Part shown: in pieces, positions 7,830 to 17,074 of the stretch
Layout of the letters: each line of letters begins with the position of its first letter
Position numbering within the stretch: the first letter of the stretch is position 1
NCBI GenBank assembly: GCA_016198325.1
Contig: JACQIV010000014.1
Coordinates: 1-39,001, forward strand
DNA length: 39,001 nt
Reading direction: 5' to 3'
Origin: Candidatus Curtissbacteria bacterium
GTDB lineage: Bacteria; Patescibacteriota; Microgenomatia; Curtissbacterales; GWA2-41-24
Notes under the pieces: model-generated
What the model was told of the DNA's origin: nothing
Databases searched by the model: none
What the model saw: only the letters and a program-made list of their open reading frames with translations
Position numbers and translations under genes: made by a program

Positions 7830-8987
7830 ATGTCCTCAGGTCTAAATCAGCTTCAGAGCAACCTAGAATCGCTTAAAAAGACAGCTGAAGATTTAGAGTA
7901 TTGGTCAGCAAGGGAGCTAATGCCCATGCTTGGCTACACTAATTGGGAAGGCTTTAAGACAGCCCTTAATCGTGCCAGAGAATCATGCCAACAAACAGGG
8001 CAAGTTGTTTCAGACCATTTTCGGGGCGCCCTAAAAATGGTCGATATCGGGTCCGGAACAAAAAGAGCAATCGAGGATCTACTATTAACACGTTATGCTT
8101 GTTATCTGGTTGCTCAAAATGGAGATCCCCGAAAGCCTCAAATAGCTGCGGCTCAACGCTATTTTGTTGTAAAAACACGAATGCAAGAGGTTTGGGAACA
8201 AAGGGCAATTGAAAGCAAGCGCTTGGAAGAACGAGATAAACTTAGAGATACTGAGAAAAAAATTGAGCGAACGGTTTACCAACGAGGAATTACACAAAGC
8301 TTTGAGTTTGCAACCTTTAAAAATAAACATATTGAGGCGCTCTATGGGGGAATCAATACACCTGATCTGAAAAAAAGACGAGGAATTCAAAAAGATAGGG
8401 CACTTGCAGATTTCGATACAGATGTCGAACTCAAAGCTAAAAGTTTTGCACTCGGAATGACAGATCATAACATTCGGACAAAAGATTTGGTCGGAAGAGA
8501 TAGGCTAGAACATGAAGTAATAGCGAATAGTACAGCTACAAGAAACGCACTATTAGCCAGAGGTATTATTCCTGAGAATCTTGAACCTGAGGAAGACATT
8601 AAGAAAATTGAGAAACGCAGAGCAAAGGAATTGCATGCGTTAGAGGCTACAGGATCACACAAAGCGATAGAAGAATCTTCAAGGATAAAAGAGCTTGAAA
8701 GACAATTTAAGCAAACCAACACTCAAGCACAAAACAAAATCGTTTCAAAAAGCAGACAGAAATCAAATTATGCGGGTTGTTTTAACGTCAAGCTGCCGCA
8801 AGAAGTTACAAGAGTGCATTTATCAAAACTATATGAATTATTCAGAGACAACCCAGGAATTACTACAATAATCTTGGAAGTTCCTGGAGTCAATTCTACT
8901 AGGCAATTTAAAGTTCCGTTTCAGGTGAATGTGACGGATGACGTAAAAATAAAACTTAAAAAAATATTAAATTCGTCAGAAGGATAA
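7830..8987 (+). CDS. dinD: DinD-like (BRO-N) protein with C-terminal extension resembling the DNA Pol III alpha C-terminal domain
   Basis: EYWSARELMPMLGYTNWEGFKTALNRARESCQQTG...YACYLVAQNGDPRKPQIAAAQRYF; C-term LSKLYELFRDNPGITTIILEVPG...KVPFQVNVTDDVKIKLKKIL; start 7830 preferred over 7803. Confidence 0.85.
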   Translation: MSSGLNQLQSNLESLKKTAEDLEYWSARELMPMLGYTNWEGFKTALNRARESCQQTGQVVSDHFRGALKMVDIGSGTKRAIEDLLLTRYACYLVAQNGDPRKPQIAAAQRYFVVKTRMQEVWEQRAIESKRLEERDKLRDTEKKIERTVYQRGITQSFEFATFKNKHIEALYGGINTPDLKKRRGIQKDRALADFDTDVELKAKSFALGMTDHNIRTKDLVGRDRLEHEVIANSTATRNALLARGIIPENLEPEEDIKKIEKRRAKELHALEATGSHKAIEESSRIKELERQFKQTNTQAQNKIVSKSRQKSNYAGCFNVKLPQEVTRVHLSKLYELFRDNPGITTIILEVPGVNSTRQFKVPFQVNVTDDVKIKLKKILNSSEG

Positions 8988-9033
8988 ATAGGTGAAAAGC
9001 AGGTACAAACTTAAACAGTTGGATTGACAGCAT

Positions 9034-9074
9034 CGATACAATTTGATGGTTACAAAAACGTTTATCAAGCTAAT
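9034..9074 (+). pseudogene. Ghost copy of the 5' end of the 12083 membrane-protein gene
   Basis: 34/41 nt identical to 12071-12111; MVTKTFIKLM versus MVPKTVIKLI. Confidence 0.65.
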
Positions 9075-9076
9075 GT

Positions 9077-11983
9077 CTACCTCAGTTCAACTTTAGTTTG
9101 GATATCAGTTTCTGATACTTCCAGATTAAGTTTATTGTCCGAAAAGGTAGGGACTACATAGTTATTATTCAGCTGAATATCCACAACCTCCCAAGGCAAA
9201 AAGGGTAGTCGGACAAACGTTTTTCCGCCACATCCGTTTTGCACATTTAAAGTAAATGTCTTTGCACTTTTTTCCCAATCAACAGAAATTTCCCCGCATG
9301 ATGCTTTAATGCTAGTAGATGTTTTGTCGGTAATAATCATTGGTTCAATAGTCGTACTTTTAAAACCGGGGGATGCCGGCCTAATTCCTCCAACATATGC
9401 CGGCAAAAAGTAAGTTGGCGTTCCGGCCCAGGCGTGGGTTAAAGAGCCCTGGGGACGCGAACTAATTCTTGGGTCAAAAGTCTCCCAGGTAGAGACTGCA
9501 CCGCGTCTTAACATTTCGCCCCAGTAATTATTCATTAGATTCTTAACTTGCACCGCATCCCCGAATTGTTGCATAACCATTAAATAAAACAGGTTAAAGT
9601 AACCCGTTATAAACGTCGGGTTTTTAACTCTGAGACTATCGTAAATAATTTTGGAAAATTCAGCATCAAAAGTGTTGCTCCAAAGAAAAGCAACCAGTGC
9701 ATGCGGCTCCAATTCCGCCAAATTTTTACCGGAAAGCAGTTCGCGGTTTTTTTGCACCTGTTCCTCTTTTAATTTTCCGAATTTTTCCGATTTCTGCACA
9801 TCTCTTTCTTTATACAATTCCTCTAAATCAGCCAGGTTTTTAGTATAGAAGGCTGTAAGGATTAGATTTGTATCGGAAGGCACATCTCCGGGCGAAAGAT
9901 GGTTAGTCCAGCCCGTTAAGACTTGACCAAGTTCCAAATCGGTTGGCCTGTCTTGGTTAATAAGCCCGAATGGCTCTTGCAATTTCGAAACAGCTGCTAC
10001 AATTTTCTCTGCCGTCGGAAGCAGCTGGTTTAAAGCCTCCTCATCATTGGTGTAAAGGTAGTAATCCTTCAAGAAACTGACAAAAAGAAGATTATAGGAA
10101 AGAATCGTTTGATTAAGACTTGAAGGGAATACTGTTTCGATTAAACCGGTCGGTTTCTGGCTCGAAGCATATTCATATAAAGCCTTTTTTGCCAGGTCAC
10201 GGCTATCAAGGCTATAAAAACCCATAAGCATCTCAACGTAGGCATCTCCAAGGTATTGTGAACGTTCGTGAACAAAACTATCCTCAAACTGGTTCTGCAT
10301 GGCATATTTAAGAGTATCCTCGCCTAGTCTGTAAGTTTTATTTAATAATTCGTCGGAGCTTTTAAAATCGCCGACTTTGCCGGCCGGATAACTAACGGCA
10401 AAAAATTTAACTGATGTATCCACGTCCGCATCTGGCTCAGTTGTAACTTTAATTAATCTCATACCTCTCCGGCCGAAAGTTTTATAAGTAAATTCTCCAG
10501 CTCTATCAGTAATAATTTTATCTTTCTGGACCATGCTGCTTTCCCAATCCTCAAAATACTGAGCTGTTATTGTTGTTGAACCGGAAGCTTTAAAAGTAAA
10601 TTGGGGAAAACCGGCCACGACCTTTTCAAAATCAAACCAGAGCGCCCCGTCTTTTTTGAATACTAACTTAGGAGAAATCTCGCTATATGATAACGGCAAA
10701 ATTTCTCGTGCATAAAGATTTTGTTTCTTTTCGACTAAAGCCTCTTTCGCATTTTTAAACTTAACTGCCTGAGGGGTAAAATCATATATTTCGCGATAAA
10801 GCCCGGAGTTAATTTCATGATGTTTGACCTTGGCGCTTTCAAGGTCAACCTTTTGCCATCCGGTTTGGCCTGTAACCAGCCATGTCCGGTTAGTAGATAA
10901 AGCTAATTTTAACCCTGCAATTTCATAAGAAAATTCGGCCAAAACCCCGCCCGGAATTTGTTTTTGGAAATGAGTTTCGTGGTTATAGCTATAAGCAAAA
11001 ATCTCAATTTGATTTTTCCCTTCACGAAGGAAAGAAGATAAATCGTACTCGTCAAAATAAAGCCTTTTTTCATCTATCGGTCCGGGTCCTTCTCCAACAA
11101 ATTGGCCATTTAAAAAAAGCCGATACCTGCTTTTAGCAGTAATTGTTGCTTTGGCTTGTTTTGCAAACTTACCCGGGACATATAAATTCTTTTTAAATTT
11201 AAGATATTGATCATTCGTCTGTATATCTGCCCAGATCCATCTACTCTCGCCAAACTGTGAAGTAGTTTTAACACTCAATATGCAAAAAACAAAAAATATA
11301 CCAACAAGCACAAATATTGCTGTTTTAAGTTTAAATTCAGGTCTTAACAAGGGATAAGTTAACATCAGCAGAGATAAAATAAGTAGAAAAACGGGTAAAT
11401 AGTCAAAAAAACTAATCGGAATGAAAAATAGTTGCAATTTGTTAAAAATAATATTTTCAAGTGGAGCCGACCAAATTGCTCGGCCTAACCATAATCCAAC
11501 TACGACTAATATCGAAAAATAATACAAATTATTAACCTTGTAATTTCTTTTCCATAAGATCATTATTGTCAAAATTACCGGCGTATAAATAAGACTTTGG
11601 AGTTTGTGCTGCTTAAGGTTTACAAATGTTTCAATGTAAATAAGCAAACTGGAAGCAAGAAACAACCCGGTAGACACGTCATTCTTCTTTTTAAAATGGA
11701 GAAAAGTTAACGCCCATAACGCAAAAAGCAGAGTATTCGGTAAGTATTTTATAGTTGCAATATAAGATTGGTTCTGAAGGTAAGGAATTAAAAATGACGG
11801 AAACGATGTGAACTTACTGTTTAATATAAGGGCAAGCTCAAGTAATTTTTTACTAATTGCGGAATGTTGGTAGTAAACATCGGTTGGAATTGCAAAATAG
11901 ATAAGAAGAATTAACAATACGTCAAATGCAAGTATCGCCAGTATCGGCAAGCGTAGCAACTTTCTTTGTTTAATCCGTGTCAT
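9077..11983 (-). CDS. Polytopic membrane protein fused to a GH78-like alpha-L-rhamnosidase
   Basis: About 7 hydrophobic segments at the N-terminus; then rhamnosidase N-like domain (RYRLFLNGQFVGEGPGPIDEKRLYFDEYDLSSFLREGKNQIEIFAYSY) and catalytic-like region (TWETFDPRISSRPQGSLTHAWAGTPTYFLPAYVGGIRPASPGFKSTTIEP). Confidence 0.85.
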   Translation of the reverse strand: MTRIKQRKLLRLPILAILAFDVLLILLIYFAIPTDVYYQHSAISKKLLELALILNSKFTSFPSFLIPYLQNQSYIATIKYLPNTLLFALWALTFLHFKKKNDVSTGLFLASSLLIYIETFVNLKQHKLQSLIYTPVILTIMILWKRNYKVNNLYYFSILVVVGLWLGRAIWSAPLENIIFNKLQLFFIPISFFDYLPVFLLILSLLMLTYPLLRPEFKLKTAIFVLVGIFFVFCILSVKTTSQFGESRWIWADIQTNDQYLKFKKNLYVPGKFAKQAKATITAKSRYRLFLNGQFVGEGPGPIDEKRLYFDEYDLSSFLREGKNQIEIFAYSYNHETHFQKQIPGGVLAEFSYEIAGLKLALSTNRTWLVTGQTGWQKVDLESAKVKHHEINSGLYREIYDFTPQAVKFKNAKEALVEKKQNLYAREILPLSYSEISPKLVFKKDGALWFDFEKVVAGFPQFTFKASGSTTITAQYFEDWESSMVQKDKIITDRAGEFTYKTFGRRGMRLIKVTTEPDADVDTSVKFFAVSYPAGKVGDFKSSDELLNKTYRLGEDTLKYAMQNQFEDSFVHERSQYLGDAYVEMLMGFYSLDSRDLAKKALYEYASSQKPTGLIETVFPSSLNQTILSYNLLFVSFLKDYYLYTNDEEALNQLLPTAEKIVAAVSKLQEPFGLINQDRPTDLELGQVLTGWTNHLSPGDVPSDTNLILTAFYTKNLADLEELYKERDVQKSEKFGKLKEEQVQKNRELLSGKNLAELEPHALVAFLWSNTFDAEFSKIIYDSLRVKNPTFITGYFNLFYLMVMQQFGDAVQVKNLMNNYWGEMLRRGAVSTWETFDPRISSRPQGSLTHAWAGTPTYFLPAYVGGIRPASPGFKSTTIEPMIITDKTSTSIKASCGEISVDWEKSAKTFTLNVQNGCGGKTFVRLPFLPWEVVDIQLNNNYVVPTFSDNKLNLEVSETDIQTKVELR

Positions 11984-12082
11984 CGCCTGAGAGATATTAC
12001 AATTTTATCGCATGCAAAATCGTCGGCTATAGTCTCTCCTTTAATTGACACCCACCGCAAGTTCCCCCTACGATAGAATTTG

Positions 12083-12619
12083 ATGGTACCAAAAACCGTT
12101 ATCAAATTAATCGACGAAGCAATTATCCCTGCAATTCTCTTAATTTCTGCCAAGATATTTGGGTTAATCGGAGCATCACTCATCTTTGGCCTCCCATTTT
12201 CAATTCATGGTCGCAAAATACTGGCAATTTTACCCTCAGTACAATTTGCCAACTTTCAGGATTACATTGTGGCCGAAAACTATTCCAATTTGGCTATGTT
12301 TATAGCCGCAGCTGCAGGCACAATGTATATCCTTGTAAAAGCCCATTTTTTCCACGAAAGCCATATTCACCCGAAACTTCAGGCAAAGCTTGCTAAACTG
12401 AACCTGGAATCACTAATAACGCCTAGTTATCATCTTTATCACCAAGCGGCAATTTGGCTGACCTTTCTTTGGTTAACTGTTGCTTTCATGTTTATTTCTT
12501 CTATCCTAAAAATTACATATCCTCAAATAACCATAATTGCCTTTATTGTTGCCGCCAATTTTTCCTGGGTTTTCGCAATCGACGTGGAAAAAGAAATAGA
12601 GCTTTCTAGGGAGACTTGA
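12083..12619 (+). CDS. Multi-pass membrane protein of unknown function
   Basis: 178 aa with several hydrophobic segments; adjoins the downstream ORF; candidate promoter TTGACA (12045-12050)-N18-TACGAT (12069-12074). Confidence 0.7.
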   Translation: MVPKTVIKLIDEAIIPAILLISAKIFGLIGASLIFGLPFSIHGRKILAILPSVQFANFQDYIVAENYSNLAMFIAAAAGTMYILVKAHFFHESHIHPKLQAKLAKLNLESLITPSYHLYHQAAIWLTFLWLTVAFMFISSILKITYPQITIIAFIVAANFSWVFAIDVEKEIELSRET

Positions 12620-13039
12620 ATGAAAAAAAAGCATTTTCTTTATACTCTTGCCAATTTCTCAACATTTATGGTTTTGGCAGCAATTGTAGCAGCGCCATTA
12701 TATTTTGCTTCGAAATTTACACAAGTTGCGGGCGTTAAATCCCAAAGTACTTATTTGATAATTTCCCAGGCGGAAAAATTTCCCGGGATGAAGTTTTCCC
12801 AGGATGGAACAACTTATTCCCTCAATTTGCCCAATTCCGCAGAGGCTTACCTCGCAGTACTAATTCTCAATAACCCGACGAATCAAAGCAGGACTTACCA
12901 AATAGAAAGTAGTGATGGATTCTTCTTTGGGGATAATTTGGACGAAAAACTCAAATCGATTTCATTACCGGCAGGTGCATCGGTTCCGGTAAGTGTCCAG
13001 TCCAAAGATAATAGCGAGGTAGAATTTTCGGTTAAATAA
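12620..13039 (+). CDS. Exported/membrane-anchored hypothetical protein
   Basis: 139 aa; N-terminal signal/TM segment and beta-rich remainder; contiguous with the upstream gene. Confidence 0.65.
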   Translation: MKKKHFLYTLANFSTFMVLAAIVAAPLYFASKFTQVAGVKSQSTYLIISQAEKFPGMKFSQDGTTYSLNLPNSAEAYLAVLILNNPTNQSRTYQIESSDGFFFGDNLDEKLKSISLPAGASVPVSVQSKDNSEVEFSVK

Positions 13040-13092
13040 TTGAAGATAGATTCCCAATTAACAATGAACGATAAACTATTAACGATAAAATC

Positions 13093-14103
13093 CTATTGTA
13101 AAAACCGAATAAACCTTGCCGGCAAAAATCCGCTTCCGTAAATAATCACAAAGACAACAAAAATCCACAAAATCACCACAGAAAGGAGTGGTACATCGGA
13201 AAGCAAAACCCGCTCCGGTGATTCGCCTTCTTTTTTCTCGTGTATTACGTACAGATAACGCATGACCCCGTAAATCACAAACGGCACAGTGGCCATCAAC
13301 CATTTCGAAGCAAGCAAAGTCCTTGGCAAATAGTCGCCGAATAAAACCAGCACTTGTGGGCCGGCAGAAGGCGGCGGTTGCAGGAACGTAAACATCGTAT
13401 ACGAAAGCCAGGTTGCAGTTGCAAACATAATGGTTAATGAATCAAGAAGCGTTTCGGGGTAGTGCAACAAAATTGCCCTCGTAGTCAAATTTTTACTTTG
13501 GGTACCCAAAAGTAACGTTCTTTCCGACCTTCTTTTCCCGATTGCCAGAAACAGCGAAAGACATGCAACAGTTAGGATAAACCAGACAGTAACATGCGCG
13601 TCAATTAAAACCCCTCCTGCGTAAACCCGAAGAAGGAAACCGGAAGCAATTGCCATGACATCAAGCAATATGACAGATCTTAAGAAGAGGGAATAAGAAA
13701 GTTGCAGTATTGCATAAGCAAGTAATACTATCGAAAAAAATCCTGAAAGTTTACCGGCAGTAATGTACGAAACCCCAATCAACATGGAAGCAACGAACAA
13801 TGCAAGTATAGGGCTTACTTTTCCGGCAGCAATCGGCCTTTTGCGCTTGAACGGATGTTCTCTGTCCTTTTTTAAATCAATAACATCGTTGATAAGATAA
13901 ATTCCGGAAGTTAATGCGGTAAATATTAAAAACCCGACCGTTGTTGTTGCAAATTTTTCCGGGTTAAAAAATTCTCCTTCAAAGACAAGCGGAGCATAAA
14001 GTGCCAGGTTTTTAAGCCACTGTCGGGGCCTTGCGGAAACAAAAAGCCAAAAGGGAAGCCAGATTACTTTTGGCCCTTTATTGGTAAAGTCATATGTAGC
14101 CAA
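13093..14103 (-). CDS. UbiA-family prenyltransferase, decaprenyl-phosphate phosphoribosyltransferase-like
   Basis: SARPRQWLKNLALYAPLVF...SGIYLINDVIDLKKDREHPFKRKRPIAAGKVSP...KRRSER, typical of DPPR synthases. Confidence 0.87.
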   Translation of the reverse strand: MATYDFTNKGPKVIWLPFWLFVSARPRQWLKNLALYAPLVFEGEFFNPEKFATTTVGFLIFTALTSGIYLINDVIDLKKDREHPFKRKRPIAAGKVSPILALFVASMLIGVSYITAGKLSGFFSIVLLAYAILQLSYSLFLRSVILLDVMAIASGFLLRVYAGGVLIDAHVTVWFILTVACLSLFLAIGKRRSERTLLLGTQSKNLTTRAILLHYPETLLDSLTIMFATATWLSYTMFTFLQPPPSAGPQVLVLFGDYLPRTLLASKWLMATVPFVIYGVMRYLYVIHEKKEGESPERVLLSDVPLLSVVILWIFVVFVIIYGSGFLPARFIRFLQ

Positions 14104-15149
14104 ATCAAGCCTCCCAAAACAATAATACCGATTATCAAAATTGCAAATACTTTACCTGTTGAATTCAGGTTTAGCGCAATCGCCCCCAAAATAGCACACA
14201 GAATCCAATAAAACAAGGCAACTTGCCTTTGCGACAAGCCAAGAGATAACAGTTTATGGTGCAAATGACCACGGTCTCCCACAAGTGGCGATTTTTTCGA
14301 AGATAATCTGCGGATAATCGTAAAAACACCGTCTGTTAAAGGAACAACCATAACTAAAACAGCCGTGCCGACTTTTGCGCCCGAAAGAATTGCTAAAACT
14401 GCAACCAAAAAGCCCAAAAAATAAGAACCCGAATCACCGGGAAAAATCCGTGCAGGGGCAAAATTGAATACCAAAAAACCCAAAGTTACTGCGGCACCAA
14501 TCAGCGAAAGTAGGGAGACCATGAGTTGAGTGGGGTCGGAATAAGAATATTTAAGGCTCACTAAAAATAGGACAATTAACGCAATAAATACAATTCCCGG
14601 CATTTGCCCGTCGACTCCCGAAGAAAAATTCACCATATTAATGACCCAGACGATCCAAAGCACTGCGAATAAATCGGCAAGTACCAAAATAGAATGCGGT
14701 CCCCAAAAATCAAAAACAATTCTAAGTGTATCAAGCCTCAAGACGGAAAAATCTCCCGGCAAAACAGAAGCAATCGGGTTTGTAATAAAAGCAATTCCGA
14801 CACCGGACCCGACAACTACTATAGCTGCCAGTATTTGAGCAAACAACCTTAATCCTTTATTCAATTCGCGTCTGTCGTCAATAAGCCCGGCAAGTACCAA
14901 AATTAAACCGCCTGCAAAAATTCCAAGTAACTGCCCGCTTATCCCGACAAATAAAAGTGCTGCCAAAAAAAAGGAACAAAATAAAGCAAGCCCCCCTGCT
15001 CTTGGAATAATTGTTTTATGCAGTACTGCGGGATGTTTGTGTTTTTCAGGGTCATCAACATAACCGAATTTTTTAGCCAGATAAATCGTAATTGGAGTAA
15101 AAAGAACAGAAAAAGAAAAAGAAACCAAAAAGACTAATAAAAAAGTCAT
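14064..15149 (-). CDS. MraY/WecA/TagO-family polyprenyl-phosphate sugar-1-phosphate transferase
   Basis: GLALFCSF, GLIDDRRELNKG, NMVNFSSGVDGQMPG, FPGDSGSYFLGFL, RGHLHHKLLSLG motifs. Confidence 0.92.
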   Translation of the reverse strand: MTFLLVFLVSFSFSVLFTPITIYLAKKFGYVDDPEKHKHPAVLHKTIIPRAGGLALFCSFFLAALLFVGISGQLLGIFAGGLILVLAGLIDDRRELNKGLRLFAQILAAIVVVGSGVGIAFITNPIASVLPGDFSVLRLDTLRIVFDFWGPHSILVLADLFAVLWIVWVINMVNFSSGVDGQMPGIVFIALIVLFLVSLKYSYSDPTQLMVSLLSLIGAAVTLGFLVFNFAPARIFPGDSGSYFLGFLVAVLAILSGAKVGTAVLVMVVPLTDGVFTIIRRLSSKKSPLVGDRGHLHHKLLSLGLSQRQVALFYWILCAILGAIALNLNSTGKVFAILIIGIIVLGGLIWLHMTLPIKGQK

Positions 15150-15514
15150 ATTAATAGTTCTACAATCTTAAACAACCCGTAGAAAGAGCTAAAAACAATA
15201 ACGGCTGCTGATCCGCCAAGCGACCTTTTTAAAAATTTATTTTCATCGGACAAAAAAGAGATGATTGCGAAATTAATAACAACACAAACAATAGAAATTG
15301 AAGGGAAAATCCATAAAAAAATCGGCGCACCAAGCATTTTTTCTCCCCAGGGCATCGAATAAAATACGGGGACTTTCGGCGGAAACTGTTTAAGGTTCAC
15401 AAGAATTAGGCCGACTTCAAGTAAAATTAATAGACACGAAACTGAAAGCAACAAAAATAAAAGTTTATCCCGTGATAAACTTTCCCGCTCCAACACCAGT
15501 TGCTTAAAAGTCAT
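15146..15514 (-). CDS. Small membrane protein of unknown function
   Basis: 122 aa, three hydrophobic segments; overlaps the GT4 gene by 4 bp. Confidence 0.65.
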   Translation of the reverse strand: MTFKQLVLERESLSRDKLLFLLLSVSCLLILLEVGLILVNLKQFPPKVPVFYSMPWGEKMLGAPIFLWIFPSISIVCVVINFAIISFLSDENKFLKRSLGGSAAVIVFSSFYGLFKIVELLI

Positions 15515-15556
15515 TTAAAAATTCTCGATCTCCATCCTAATATCCTTGTTACCCAA

Positions 15557-17041
15557 CTATTTCCTTTGCCAAACCTCACTGCCTTCAACTTTAGCCACAA
15601 AAGTATAATGGGAAGATAGTATTTTCTCAAGAGCCTCAAAATATCCTATTGAGCTTTTGGGTTTGATAATAAAAACCGGTAAGTTCGCACGCAAATCTTC
15701 CTCCACTTCGCGCTTACCGTCCGGTACTCCGAATACATGGAAAGAAGTAACATAACGGCTTGGATTCCAAAGGTCGCCAATCGCATATAACCAGGGCCAG
15801 TCTCCCCAAATATAAACGGTTTTGCCGGCACCACCACTTGCCTTTAGAAAGTCCAATGTTCCCATTATCGAATTTACCCCTCCGTCAAAATAATTATTAT
15901 AGTCAGCAGTAGATTTATTTCCCCTGGCATAATCCAGAAAATTTGCCCAGTACTTAAACTGGTTCAACGGCCCCCCCGACAAAAAATCACGGAACAAAGT
16001 TTGGGTTAAAAAGATAAGTGGAACAAAGAAAAAAATTGCAAAAATAGCCCCTGCCTTCGTTAGTTTCACCGGTAGCTTTATTGAAGCAATTGTCAGCGCA
16101 ACAGCAGGTGCAGCCTGGATAAGGTAATGCCCGTAAGTCCTCCCCGAAAAATAACTGCCCAAAAACGAGAACCCAAGCCACAATAAAAACAAGTGGGAGA
16201 TTTCGACTTTCCCTCTCACCTTGTTAAAAAGTCCGTATAAAATTGCCGATGCCGGCGCCATAAACTTCGCCGCGTTTATAAAAATGGCGTACTTTGGACT
16301 CTCCTGTAGATAAATCCTGTAATACGTGTATGCTGCAAAAATATAGTCGTCAACAAGTTTTTTTGGTGCAAAATATAAAACGGTAACAACATATGGAATA
16401 GCAAAACCGACTCCCATCATAATTGCCGAATAAAAAATTTGCTTGATGCTTTTTAAGTACAGAAAAACAAAAATTCCAAGCGCCACAGCCTCAAGCGCAC
16501 CGACTTGTTTATAAAGTGAAGCAATTGCAAACAAAAATCCGGCAGCAAATAGTGAAGGTAAGTCAAAATTACGCTTGATCGCTACTAACATCGCAAGCGT
16601 AATCGGTAAAACCATAAATATTTCCGTTAATGCTAAATTACCTTCAACCAACCTCAGCGAAGTAATAAGGCCGAAGATAAAACTTGCAACAAGTGCCCGT
16701 TTTTCTCCCAAAACTGCCTGCCCTATCTCATAAATGACCGCAGCTGTTCCCAGTACAACAACGATCGTTACAAGTCTTAGCCAGAACATCGAAACCCCGA
16801 ATGTTGCAAAAATAGCCTGGTATGTCAGGTAAATCATTGGTGGTTTGTTATCCCAGGCAGTTTCATAAAGAACACCGCCAAGGTTTAAGTTCCTGGCAAC
16901 CGCAGCAAAAATGCCCTCATCCCCATACCAAAAGGGCTCAAAGAGCGAGGGGAAACGCAGCACAAAGGTCAAAAGCAAAATACCGGCAAGTATCAAGTGA
17001 TGATGTTTATATTGTTTTTTAAGTGCCTGAATTATCTTCAT
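15557..17041 (-). CDS. GT39/ArnT-like membrane glycosyltransferase
   Basis: RFPSLFEPFWYGDEGIFAAVARNLNLGGVLYETAWDNKPPMIYLTYQ, typical GT39/PMT N-terminus. Confidence 0.85.
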   Translation of the reverse strand: MKIIQALKKQYKHHHLILAGILLLTFVLRFPSLFEPFWYGDEGIFAAVARNLNLGGVLYETAWDNKPPMIYLTYQAIFATFGVSMFWLRLVTIVVVLGTAAVIYEIGQAVLGEKRALVASFIFGLITSLRLVEGNLALTEIFMVLPITLAMLVAIKRNFDLPSLFAAGFLFAIASLYKQVGALEAVALGIFVFLYLKSIKQIFYSAIMMGVGFAIPYVVTVLYFAPKKLVDDYIFAAYTYYRIYLQESPKYAIFINAAKFMAPASAILYGLFNKVRGKVEISHLFLLWLGFSFLGSYFSGRTYGHYLIQAAPAVALTIASIKLPVKLTKAGAIFAIFFFVPLIFLTQTLFRDFLSGGPLNQFKYWANFLDYARGNKSTADYNNYFDGGVNSIMGTLDFLKASGGAGKTVYIWGDWPWLYAIGDLWNPSRYVTSFHVFGVPDGKREVEEDLRANLPVFIIKPKSSIGYFEALEKILSSHYTFVAKVEGSEVWQRK

Positions 17042-17074
17042 AACCAACCTCTAATGACCAATACCTAACCTCTA

